Shown: positions 13,312 through 20,954 of the stretch, piece by piece
How the letters are laid out: each line of letters opens with the position of its first letter
How positions within the stretch are numbered: position 1 is the first letter of the stretch
Source of the DNA: a virus
DNA: 27,951 bases
Virus record (IMG/VR): IMGVR_UViG_3300027708_000247
Coordinates: 1-27,951 of that record
Reading direction: 5' to 3' (one strand)
The notes under the pieces: generated by a model
Databases searched by the model: none
Told to the model about the DNA's origin: nothing
The model's input: the letters and a program-made list of their open reading frames with translations, nothing else
Made by a program: the position numbers and the translations under genes

Positions 13312-13867
13312 TTTTCATGCACAAAGATGTCCACGCAGCAGTTCGAGCTAACACGAAGATGGCCGACTCTGAACCGTGAATCATTCCCAGTTCGTTGCAA
13401 ATTACTGCACTGTAAAGAGCCGCATTCGGATGAACATCTTTTCCGACTTCTTTCATCCAGCCATGAAGCTGATTGATGCGGTCGTTCGCCTTCTTGAAGT
13501 CTGCCTCAATAATTTCGCGCACTCGAATCCACGCTGGATCAATGCTGTCCTTAAAGAATGAGTTCCCGAAACCGGGAATCTTCATGCCAGACAATATGGC
13601 CGACTTCAAAGATCGTTCGTCGAATTTCTCGTAAACGAATCGAGCAGGACCAATCGGACCATGAGCATCTCCAAGCGTAAGGATAGCGGAAGCGATTGCG
13701 TTGGTTAGCTGCGCGCTACCAAAGAAAGCGTTCACAGCAGCGCCAGAACTTGAATTCTGATTGTTCCTAGCCGCCATGTCGTGCGCGTCAAAGACAGCCT
13801 GAAGCAGCTCCAATTTCTTTGGAGTCACTTCTTCCAGCGCAAAGTCGATGTTGAGTTTTAGAACCAT
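13301..13867 (-). CDS. citrate-synthase-fold protein, catalytic residues altered
   Basis: A 188-residue protein that resembles the catalytic C-terminal part of citrate synthase and citryl-CoA lyase. Matching blocks are LTLGDAHGPIGPARFVYE (63-80), MKIPGFGNSFFKDSIDPAW (95-113), DVHPNAALYSAVICNELGM (144-162) and AIFVLARTAAWTSL (169-182). In the active enzymes these blocks hold a His in HGG, a His in GFGH-x-x-Y/F-K and an Asp in PNVDFYSG. Here the first His is kept (H69), the second is Asn (N102) and the Asp is Ala (A150), while the nearby Arg (ART, R175) remains. The normal large N-terminal domain is absent. It is therefore probably not a working synthase; it may keep the fold for CoA or acyl binding, or serve structurally. 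It overlaps both neighbours (adaptor by 10 bases, sulfotransferase-like by 11), so it belongs to the tail operon. Confidence 0.65.
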   Translation of the reverse strand: MVLKLNIDFALEEVTPKKLELLQAVFDAHDMAARNNQNSSSGAAVNAFFGSAQLTNAIASAILTLGDAHGPIGPARFVYEKFDERSLKSAILSGMKIPGFGNSFFKDSIDPAWIRVREIIEADFKKANDRINQLHGWMKEVGKDVHPNAALYSAVICNELGMIHGSESAIFVLARTAAWTSLCMKNER

Positions 13868-14832
13868 TGCGAGAATCCACCGCCGTTTAGTCCGACGCCA
13901 ACCATACGGATTGTTGCAACTGCGTCACCTAGGTACTGCATGGTCTGCTCTTGCACAGCCTGAACAGCCTTTGCTTCGTAGGCCACTGCTTCCTGAATCA
14001 AATCGTTCTCTTCTTTACGAATCGCCATGACCATCAGCTTGATGGCATCAGGACTCGGAGGAATAAGGTAGTCATTGACGCTCGTCGCGTTGATATGACG
14101 CATCTTCGCCATGACCGTGACAGGCTTGTCCTCGTCGTTGTTGCAACGATCCGTCAGATAACTGCGGCGGTACTGCGGCAAAGTTTCATCAGGGTCGTAA
14201 ACTGCCAGATCGAGTTCCAGCAAAGTTGTCGCATTGTACTCGTACAAACGACTAGCAGTGTTCGTCGCATCGCGAATGACGCCGCTCAACGAGATAAACT
14301 TCTTGGTGGACTGAACGTACGGCAAAGCAAGCGTCAGCTTCTCTCCGTCAATCCACACGCCACCGGACTGAGTGCGAATCCAGTTTCCGTTCTGATCGAC
14401 TCCTTGGAGCGTGATGGTCTTGCCAACGTCAGAAGCGTCACCGGGATAAACTCGCAGGTAGCTATTTGTACCGCCGGACATGTCTCGGTAAGAGACGACG
14501 GTACCACGATCTACAAGCTGCTTACCGACGCATGCGCCATTTTCTCCACCAAGAAGTCCGTATCCACTTTCCTGAAATTCGAACCATTGATTGCGAACCG
14601 TTCCGACTCCGCAGCAATCGGCCACAGACTCGATGGTTTCAATCTGACGCGGCCAAGTGATGCACCCGCCAACCGTGTGAATCGTGAAACGTCCGTACGC
14701 TCCAGCCCACAGACCCTTGTGTAGAAGCCTTCGACACGCTTGATTGATGTAATCATAAACGCGCTGATCATCGACACATGTGCCGATAACCCGAGCGATG
14801 GTCGAGCGAATGTCCTGAACGATGAGCTTCAT
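13858..14832 (-). CDS. head-tail adaptor / tail tube protein (gp11-like)
   Basis: A 324-residue protein. The N-terminus VQDIRSTIARVIGTCVDDQR followed by VYDYINQACRRLLHKGLWAG (5-44) matches the helical head of T7 gp11-like tail tube or adaptor proteins (the RST-ar--g-c-dd-rl-dylNqA-rrL pattern). The middle is beta-rich with VGTVRNQWFEFQESGYGLL and a strand-rich portion (LRVYPGDASDVGKTITLQGVD). The C-terminus is a helical bundle (IKLMVMAIRKEENDLIQEAV) with a Gly-rich tail. These proteins form the ring between portal and nozzle. It starts by ATGA overlap with the collar-type gene and ends overlapping the citrate-synthase-like gene. The identity is inferred from N-terminal pattern and order. Confidence 0.68.
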   Translation of the reverse strand: MKLIVQDIRSTIARVIGTCVDDQRVYDYINQACRRLLHKGLWAGAYGRFTIHTVGGCITWPRQIETIESVADCCGVGTVRNQWFEFQESGYGLLGGENGACVGKQLVDRGTVVSYRDMSGGTNSYLRVYPGDASDVGKTITLQGVDQNGNWIRTQSGGVWIDGEKLTLALPYVQSTKKFISLSGVIRDATNTASRLYEYNATTLLELDLAVYDPDETLPQYRRSYLTDRCNNDEDKPVTVMAKMRHINATSVNDYLIPPSPDAIKLMVMAIRKEENDLIQEAVAYEAKAVQAVQEQTMQYLGDAVATIRMVGVGLNGGGFSQWF

Positions 14833-15542
14833 TTGGTGTAGTAGACTCGAATGGTTCGCTTGATGAAGTAAACACCGTAGAACGGAGGCAGATTATTGTG
14901 AGCGACATCTCCTCCAGTTGATCCAGTGTCCTTGATCATGTTGTTCGGAATGTTTGCCTCGGGTCCGTAATAGAGAGTATTAAGCTGATCGCCGCCAGAT
15001 GTGTCGTTCGAATCCCAAGTCATCGAATGTGTGTGCTTTGGCATCTCTGGAATCGTCAGAGTGTGCTGATCCTCGCCAGCGATTGAAGTGGACGTCGCCT
15101 TACCCATAACAGCAACCGCACCACTCGCAACAAACGCTCCAACACCGACCGGAAACCGAGCCTCAAACTCAGTGTCAACTTCCCACATCGGTCCGGTTGT
15201 GCTTGTCGCCGTAGCCGTTCCGTCGCCGCCGTCGTACGAAAGAAGATCCGTGGTCGTTCCGACATAGATGCGACGCTCGTATGCCGCCGTAACTGGGTTT
15301 TTGCGAAGCCAGAATCCTTGATCGTAAATCCACCACTGACCATTTTCATCAAGCCACGGGTAAATCCGGTTGTTAATCGCCGGATACGTCGGTCCAAAAT
15401 TGAAGAACGAGTTTCCAATCGTGCTGTTGAACGTAGCCTGAGTGCCGCCGATGATATCGTTGGCCAACTTCTGGTAAGATGCAGGGCAATAATTTGCCGG
15501 AAGGCTTGGAGCTGTAAGCGTGATGAGGGTTAGGTTTGGCAT
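14829..15542 (-). CDS. tail collar-domain fibre protein
   Basis: A 237-residue tail appendage protein. Residues about 150-237 carry the signature of the phage tail collar family: EDQHTLTIPEMPKHTHSMTW, a Gly/Asp/Asn-rich variable loop, and GGDVAHNNLPPFYGVYFIKRT (a P-H-x-H metal-binding loop, H-N-x-P-P-[FY] and a final strand). The N-terminal part (PANYCPASYQKLANDIIGGT, then WLDENGQWWIYDQGFWLRKN) is probably an attachment and shaft domain. Such proteins trimerise at fibre or collar tips and bind receptors. It is encoded between the nozzle-like and adaptor genes with a 4-base ATGA join to the adaptor, so late tail assembly is its likely context. Receptor binding is a family inference. Confidence 0.78.
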   Translation of the reverse strand: MPNLTLITLTAPSLPANYCPASYQKLANDIIGGTQATFNSTIGNSFFNFGPTYPAINNRIYPWLDENGQWWIYDQGFWLRKNPVTAAYERRIYVGTTTDLLSYDGGDGTATATSTTGPMWEVDTEFEARFPVGVGAFVASGAVAVMGKATSTSIAGEDQHTLTIPEMPKHTHSMTWDSNDTSGGDQLNTLYYGPEANIPNNMIKDTGSTGGDVAHNNLPPFYGVYFIKRTIRVYYTK

Positions 15543-15543
15543 A

Positions 15544-17391
15544 CTATTCCGATGTGTAGAGGAACGGGTTTACGTCGCAACCTTCAAGAGTTTTGCATCC
15601 TTCGAACACGAGGCACTCTCCGACCGCAGGTTCCTGAACGTCGTAAGCGTGAACTCGAATGCTCTTGATGCGGCAATATCCAGTAATCGTGAGGCTCATC
15701 TGAACCTCGTACATGTTTCTTGTCGGTGTGCTGATGCTCGAATTGCACGGGATATCCGAAGGAGTCGGCAATCGCATCTTTGGCCTGTACTGGGGCTGAA
15801 AATTGGACAGCGGACAAACAGGCTGACACTGCAATGTTGCCGCGCATTCAGTCCAATCCGCCCACTCAATCCATCCGGGATACTGGTCTGGACGATACTC
15901 GATGTTGAACGAAACATCTCCGTCCAGCGAGTCGATGAAAATGTCGCCTGAATCAAGCCGCTTCAATCCAAACGGAAGCTCAAAATTGTAAGCGCGGGTT
16001 TGAACCAGCCACTGAATCTCCTTCTTACCGTCAGAAAGATTGTTGTCAAACTTCTCAGTCTTGCTGATTTCCCAAATCTGAATGGTTCCATCAAGCCCAC
16101 GAGCTATTGAGAAGCATCTGTCTCCATAAGCATTTTCGGTTTTGAGAACCTGCAACACGTCAAGTCCGGTCCAGATTCCAGCCCACGCAGGAGGAAACTT
16201 TTTTCGCAGCGACGTAATCAGATCAAAATCAAGAACGACCAACGACTTATGGACAACGCCTTCGGCATCATACCGAGGCTGAGACGTCATCAGCAATCGA
16301 TTGTCGAACACGACAGCAGAACTAGCCCACAGCAGATCGGTCTGATCATTATCGATGATGTTTAGAACTTCGTTGCTGATTGGTGTATTTCCCCAATCGT
16401 TGAACGAACGTCTGGCAATAATGAACGAGCGAACACCATCGACTGCACGATAGAACACATCACCGTTGACCGTGATGGCTGAACGCGCACCCAACGCTCC
16501 ACTAGTCAGCAAGCTAATGGTCTGAATCGGATAGTTCAGATTCTTCCAGACATCACGATCAACCGGAGCGTTTATGCTGAAAACGTATCGTGGCGTGAAG
16601 ATGAGAAGCGGTCCTTGCCCCAGCGACGTATCTGGATTGCCGGGGACGGCCATTGCTGTGATGCCACCTGAATCCGACGGAACCGCAAAGTCACCGCCTT
16701 CATTGAGGAAGGTGTTCTCGGTTTCCTTGAGAACACTGGCTCGCGTACCGTCTCCATAAACAATGTCGGTTGCTCGAAATGAGAATCCATTTGCAAGAGC
16801 GTACCAGATACGTCCGTTGACGTAGGCCATTACTCTGCCGCACTTGATTTCATTGATGGTTGCGCGACGCAGGTTTGATCCGTTGAAGATCAGCGGTGCG
16901 CTCTTCCCATCTTGAATGACGACGAAGTTCTCGGCTTGAACCATCCAGCCGTCGAGTATGTTCGATGGATTCTCAAGATCGGGCGTAGCCGAAAGGTTCT
17001 GAACGTTGTTTTGAAGGCAGTCGTAAAGCCACACTTTACCACTGATTAGCATCAGGATGAACGTCGAGCCATTGTCTCCAATGTACGGAAGCGCACACTG
17101 GAACACGCCGGTCAGTCCGCTTGAGCTGTAGCATTCTTCTGAGTATCCATCAGCCGTGACGTTCGTTTGATCCGCAGTGACGAGCGTGTTATCGGCGGTA
17201 ATCGAAAGGCATGTTTGGTAATCTTTTTGGATGAAACCCGGTCGAGGAGAAACAAAGCTTTGCCGGAAGCTGGCATTCACCGCAAACGCCACCTGATTCT
17301 TGTCCACTTCAGACGGCATCACACCTGAGTCAACGCCACCCTCAAAGGTGACAGACCCATCCGTGTACCGCCGTGGTGCGCGTTCGCTCAT
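15544..17391 (-). CDS. tail nozzle-like structural protein (gp12-like)
   Basis: A 615-residue beta-rich virion protein. The N-terminus, VTFEGGVDSGVMPSEVDKNQ followed by VAFAVNASFRQSFVSPRPGF (about 14-53), has the GG-dsg--P--v--nq---a-N---r-g---pRpG pattern that I associate with podoviral tail tube B/nozzle proteins (T7 gp12-like). The rest is made of repeated beta segments with Trp/Tyr turns, such as YGDRCFSIARGLDGTIQIWE, consistent with a beta-propeller platform. There are several Cys pairs near the C-terminus (ECAATLQCQPVCPLSNF, VFEGCKTLEGCD) that are odd for a phage tail protein. It is three bases downstream of the collagen-like fibre gene. It likely forms the tail tip channel and fibre platform. 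Confidence 0.62.
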   Translation of the reverse strand: MSERAPRRYTDGSVTFEGGVDSGVMPSEVDKNQVAFAVNASFRQSFVSPRPGFIQKDYQTCLSITADNTLVTADQTNVTADGYSEECYSSSGLTGVFQCALPYIGDNGSTFILMLISGKVWLYDCLQNNVQNLSATPDLENPSNILDGWMVQAENFVVIQDGKSAPLIFNGSNLRRATINEIKCGRVMAYVNGRIWYALANGFSFRATDIVYGDGTRASVLKETENTFLNEGGDFAVPSDSGGITAMAVPGNPDTSLGQGPLLIFTPRYVFSINAPVDRDVWKNLNYPIQTISLLTSGALGARSAITVNGDVFYRAVDGVRSFIIARRSFNDWGNTPISNEVLNIIDNDQTDLLWASSAVVFDNRLLMTSQPRYDAEGVVHKSLVVLDFDLITSLRKKFPPAWAGIWTGLDVLQVLKTENAYGDRCFSIARGLDGTIQIWEISKTEKFDNNLSDGKKEIQWLVQTRAYNFELPFGLKRLDSGDIFIDSLDGDVSFNIEYRPDQYPGWIEWADWTECAATLQCQPVCPLSNFQPQYRPKMRLPTPSDIPCNSSISTPTRNMYEVQMSLTITGYCRIKSIRVHAYDVQEPAVGECLVFEGCKTLEGCDVNPFLYTSE

Positions 17392-17394
17392 GGT

Positions 17395-18603
17395 TTAAGC
17401 CTGAATCCGCTGGACAGAAAATGAGGAGCCGGTTACGACGTTGACTCCAAATCCAGAAGTTTGAATCAATATGTCGTAGTAATCAGTAATTGCGGTAGCT
17501 TGATCTATGTAAGAAAGTGAAACTGGAATCAAACTTTGAGGAGAAGCGTTTGTAGCGTTGAACTCCTGAGTCTGTAAAATGTTTGAACCGTTCTTACGCA
17601 AAAATACAATTACGCTTGCAGTGCCAGTGCTTCCAAGCAAGTTGAACAATGCGTTAATCTTGTAGTACCCAGTGTACGGAGCGGTAAATCGACCAGTCGC
17701 AGCAGTAAATCCAGACGCGGTATCTATTCCTGCCCAAGATCCAGAAGGAAAATCACCAAGGCTAAATGGATTTTTAGTGGCTCCAGATGCAATCAGGTTG
17801 TTGCCAGTTAGTCTCCGCGTAAACGTGACGTAAGTGAACGCCGCCGCAGCTCCCGTGGCAGCAATTGAAATCGTGCCTGCACCCGGAGTAATCGTGATGT
17901 TCGACCCTGCGGTAAGGCTAGCCAACGTGTAACCAGTTCCATTGCCAATGAGCAACTGTCCATTGGTTGGAATCGTTGCTACATTTGTTCCACCCTTGGC
18001 AACCGGCAACGTGCCGCTGATGTCGCCCACAGGAACCGTTGCTGTAGTCGAAAGAAAACCTGATCCGGCTGACCCTTGAGTCTTAAGATAACCGGATGAA
18101 AACGAATTAAGGGCCGTTGCGCTTGCGAGTGCTGCGTCAGGAACTCGAATAATGTACGTTCCGGCAGATGGCGCGCCACCAGCGACGCCAGCAGGACCTT
18201 GTGGGCCAATTGCTCCTGCAAGCGTAATCAGTGAACCAGACGGAATAACCGTTGTCGGAATAGCATTTGGGATGCTTAAAAGTCCGGCGGCAGGGTTTTG
18301 AAGTGTCAGTCGAAGACCATCAACCGACAAAACCTGCATGTATCCAAGACCTTGAACGGATACAAAAAACTGTCCTGCAACTGATTCTGGAAGAAAGTCT
18401 GTTCCAACAACGTACGCAAAAACGCTCGATCCAAGTGCAGGCGTAACAAACGACGCGGTCGTGTACGAGAACGCGTTTACTCCGTTTGCGCCATTCGTTC
18501 CGTTAGTACCCGCTGCACCTTGAGGTCCGGGCGTGTTTACGACAATCGGATCGGAGTCGCAAGGTTGGCAACAGCCGGTTGAAGAAATAAGTTGCGACGG
18601 CAT
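17395..18603 (-). CDS. collagen-like tail fibre with C1q/TNF-like head
   Basis: A 402-residue fibre. I use the ATG at 18603, which has AAGGA five bases upstream, rather than 18639, which would read through the divergent gap into the terminase leader. The N-terminus has a CCQPC cluster (11-15), then GPQGAAGTNGTNGANG (26-41) and later GAIGPQGPAGVAGG, i.e. Gly-x-y collagen-like repeats that form a trimeric stalk. A middle region has the fibre motifs PVGDISGTLPVAKGGTN and PTNGQLLIGNGTGYT. The C-terminus (ATGRFTAPYTGYYKINALFN, then VIVFLRKNGSNI) matches the jelly-roll fold of C1q/TNF-like domains. Such a trimer would bind receptors at the virion surface. It opens the leftward tail operon and is divergent from the terminase gene. 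Confidence 0.8.
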   Translation of the reverse strand: MPSQLISSTGCCQPCDSDPIVVNTPGPQGAAGTNGTNGANGVNAFSYTTASFVTPALGSSVFAYVVGTDFLPESVAGQFFVSVQGLGYMQVLSVDGLRLTLQNPAAGLLSIPNAIPTTVIPSGSLITLAGAIGPQGPAGVAGGAPSAGTYIIRVPDAALASATALNSFSSGYLKTQGSAGSGFLSTTATVPVGDISGTLPVAKGGTNVATIPTNGQLLIGNGTGYTLASLTAGSNITITPGAGTISIAATGAAAAFTYVTFTRRLTGNNLIASGATKNPFSLGDFPSGSWAGIDTASGFTAATGRFTAPYTGYYKINALFNLLGSTGTASVIVFLRKNGSNILQTQEFNATNASPQSLIPVSLSYIDQATAITDYYDILIQTSGFGVNVVTGSSFSVQRIQA

Positions 18604-18657
18604 ATTTTTCCTTTCGCAGAACCTCAAGTCCAACGACAACTAATGCAAGGCCAAACT
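18604..18657. promoter_or_regulatory. divergent regulatory gap between fibre and terminase
   Basis: This 54-base gap separates the leftward tail module from the rightward head module. It should contain, or border, promoters for both directions. I see no convincing -35/-10 pair on either strand. It holds the ribosome binding sites of both genes (TCCTT at 18609-18613 on the plus strand, read as AAGGA on the minus strand; AAGG before the ATG at 18658). Promoters could also lie inside either coding end. Confidence 0.4.
18609..18613 (-). promoter_or_regulatory. ribosome binding site AAGGA for fibre gene
   Basis: AAGGA lies five bases before the ATG at 18603 and selects that codon over the upstream in-frame ATG at 18639. 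Confidence 0.6.
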
Positions 18658-20337
18658 ATGGCAGAGCAAGTGTCAGAGCATCCATTGATCGACCACAAGT
18701 ACGGGATTCGTTCGCCCGTCAAGATTCCAGACCTAGAACTGGAACTCTACGCATTCCGAAATCGGCTCCAACCGAATGAAGGAGGTCTAGGCACTTTCGA
18801 TCATTTTCGTAACGCCACGAAAATGTTATGGCCAAAGATGAGCTGGAACCCGTGGCTCGAAGCACAAGTCGAAGGTCTTTGCGAACACGACTACGTCGGA
18901 TGGGCTGGTTGCGGTGCGAGCGGAAAGACTTTCGGCGCGACGCTCTTTGCGACTGTTTGGTGGTTGGCCAACCCATCCAAGACAACCGTTGTTCTCACGT
19001 CTACAACGGCAAAAATGATCCGAAAGCGTATGTGGGCAAATCTTCAGGATCTTGTTCGGAAATCGCGAGGATTCCCCGGAAACATGGTCGATTCTAAGAT
19101 GAGCCTTCAGGCCATCAAAGGTGACGACCGGCATTCCATTTCCGCTATCGCCGTCGCCGAGGGCAACACTTCGAAGGCTGTGGCCAACATTCAGGGCATC
19201 CACGCCGAGCGTGTGATGGTTATTATCGACGAAGCTACGGATACGCCTGAAGCGGCTTTTGAAGCGTGTACGAACCTTTCTAAGGGTTGCCGCGAGTTCA
19301 AGATGCTGGTCATCGGTAACCCTGCCTCAAAGTTTGATCCTCATGGACGCTTCTGCACACCGGCAAAGGGTTGGCGCAGCGTTACGATTGAAGATCAGCA
19401 TTGGCTGACAGAACGCGGGATGTGCCGACGCTTTGACGGCATGAAGTCGCCGAACATCAGCGAAGGACGTACAAAGTATCCGTACCTCATCACTCACGAT
19501 CAGGTCTTGTCTGCAATGCGCCACGAGGGCGAACAGAGTCCTACGTTCTGGAAGTACACACGCGGATTCTGGAGTCCTGATGGCATGGTCAAGACGGTTC
19601 TGTCCGAATCGCTTATCGAGACGCACACACCTACAAAGAATTTGGTGTTTACCACCAATGTCCAAGTCGTTGCCGGTCTTGATCCGGGTTTTGGCGGCGA
19701 TAGATGCGTCCTTCGCTTTGCCAAAGTTGGCACTGCAAACGACAAACTAAGCATACTTTTTCAGGACATTATTCAGATATCCCCTAATGCGCAGCTAACC
19801 GAGCCAGTTCATTACCAGATAGCCAATCGAGTTAAAGAGGAGTGCAACAAGCGAGGTGTTCCGCCTGACAGGTTTGCTCTCGATTCAAGCGGCGAAGGTG
19901 GCGGATTGGCCGACATTCTGACTCGCGAATGGGGTGTGGTTCATCGCGTTGAGTTCGGAGGCTCTCCATCAACGATTCCCGTCAGCGACGAAGACAGTAG
20001 GCCATGCAATGAGGCTTACGATAGAAAGGTGACTGAGCTATGGTTCTCGATGCGCAAATGGGCTGTTGAGGAGCGTCTGGGAGGCATGGATATCGAGACT
20101 CTTCAAGAGTTCTGTGCGCGAATGTTCGATGATTCCAAGCGAAAGATATCGGTCGAATCAAAGACTGTTATGAAACAGAGAACCGGAAAATCGCCTGATT
20201 TGGCCGACGCTGCTGTAGTCTTGCTTGATCTAGTTCGCAAAACTGCGTCATTTGAGCCGCGAGCAACAAAAACTGACAAGGTGTGGGAAAAACTAGTCAG
20301 GGACGCTGACTCAATTTATTACGAAGGAGACGTATGA
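18658..20337 (+). CDS. terL: terminase large subunit
   Basis: A 559-residue packaging motor. I use the ATG at 18658 (AAGG seven bases upstream); in-frame ATGs at 18592 and 18643 are less likely, the first because it overlaps the divergent fibre gene. The ATPase part has Walker A GWAGCGASGKT (81-91), an adenine/strand motif TTVVLTSTTAKMIRKRMW, and Walker B VMVIIDEAT (186-194) with catalytic Glu 192. GNPASKFDPHGRF (220-232) is the coupling region. The nuclease part has AGLDPGFGGD (D342) with FALDSSGEGGG (D409) and PDLADAAVVLLDLV. It cuts concatemers and drives DNA into the capsid through the portal, which is encoded two genes later. No small terminase gene is seen beside it. Its stop overlaps the next ATG as ATGA. 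Confidence 0.95.
   Translation: MAEQVSEHPLIDHKYGIRSPVKIPDLELELYAFRNRLQPNEGGLGTFDHFRNATKMLWPKMSWNPWLEAQVEGLCEHDYVGWAGCGASGKTFGATLFATVWWLANPSKTTVVLTSTTAKMIRKRMWANLQDLVRKSRGFPGNMVDSKMSLQAIKGDDRHSISAIAVAEGNTSKAVANIQGIHAERVMVIIDEATDTPEAAFEACTNLSKGCREFKMLVIGNPASKFDPHGRFCTPAKGWRSVTIEDQHWLTERGMCRRFDGMKSPNISEGRTKYPYLITHDQVLSAMRHEGEQSPTFWKYTRGFWSPDGMVKTVLSESLIETHTPTKNLVFTTNVQVVAGLDPGFGGDRCVLRFAKVGTANDKLSILFQDIIQISPNAQLTEPVHYQIANRVKEECNKRGVPPDRFALDSSGEGGGLADILTREWGVVHRVEFGGSPSTIPVSDEDSRPCNEAYDRKVTELWFSMRKWAVEERLGGMDIETLQEFCARMFDDSKRKISVESKTVMKQRTGKSPDLADAAVVLLDLVRKTASFEPRATKTDKVWEKLVRDADSIYYEGDV
20323..20329 (+). promoter_or_regulatory. strong Shine-Dalgarno GAAGGAG
   Basis: GAAGGAG sits four bases before the ATG at 20334, inside the end of the terminase gene. 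It is the best ribosome binding site in the window and indicates independent initiation despite the ATGA overlap. Confidence 0.65.
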
Positions 20338-20954
20338 GTGGATACAAGGTGCTGAACGAACACATGGTGATTCCCGGTGGATGGAGCTATCGAGTTCCTG
20401 AAACCGGAATTGAAATCGCCGGAGGATCATGGCCGCAACTCCATGAGTTTATTCGTAACCATTACACGGCGAATGCGATTAAAATTCCCGCCAACATTGA
20501 CACTTTAATCACCGAATATGCGTGTCGTAACGGTGCCGATTGCTCTTACGACGAAGTTAATATCCCCAAGCCATCAGGTTTGAAATCGCTTCAGCTCGGA
20601 GATGTTATCCGATTCAGCATGAGCCTTTTGCACGGGCTTACCGTTGGCGGCGGCAAGGTTGGTCAGGCGGAAGCAAATCGACGCGCAAACATTTGCTCAA
20701 CTTGTCCATTCAATCGAAAGCCCCTTGGATGCACTGGTTGTAATGCTCGCGTCCTGAAGGATGCTGTTAAAACTTTTTCTCAACACGGCAGCACTCCAGT
20801 AGACGAAAGTCTGCAAAGCTGCGAGTTTTGCGGTTGCTTCATCAGGAGCATGGTTTGGTTTCCCATTGAAACCCTTCATAAATTCTCGGACGCTACAGAG
20901 AACGAAAACCTCCCGGCTCACTGCTGGAAAAAACGATCATGTACGGAAACCTAG
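20334..20954 (+). CDS. Cys-rich zinc-ribbon phage protein
   Basis: A 206-residue protein between terminase and portal. The N-terminal 80 residues are a mixed domain (GGWSYRVPETGIEIAGGSWP, then LHEFIRNHYTANAIKIP). The C-terminal half holds eight cysteines in pairs: NICSTCPFN (C121, C124), GCTGCN (C133, C136), CEFCGC (C163, C166, C168) and AHCWK (C197), separated by helical and beta segments (FPIETLHKFSDATEN). This looks like one or two structural zinc sites. Similar Cys-rich proteins lie beside terminase and portal genes in many environmental phages, but their job is unknown; a packaging accessory or DNA-binding role is a guess. It has a strong ribosome binding site, and its 3' end overlaps the portal start by 16 bases. 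Confidence 0.7.
   Translation: MSGYKVLNEHMVIPGGWSYRVPETGIEIAGGSWPQLHEFIRNHYTANAIKIPANIDTLITEYACRNGADCSYDEVNIPKPSGLKSLQLGDVIRFSMSLLHGLTVGGGKVGQAEANRRANICSTCPFNRKPLGCTGCNARVLKDAVKTFSQHGSTPVDESLQSCEFCGCFIRSMVWFPIETLHKFSDATENENLPAHCWKKRSCTET

Noticed and set aside
13301-13867. Active citrate synthase as an auxiliary metabolic gene
   Set aside because: Two of three catalytic residues are replaced and the N-terminal domain is absent, so normal synthase activity is unlikely.
13951-14724. Long open frame on the plus strand (257 codons)
   Set aside because: It is antisense to the adaptor gene, has no ribosome binding site and no recognisable protein pattern; it reflects the base composition of the real gene.
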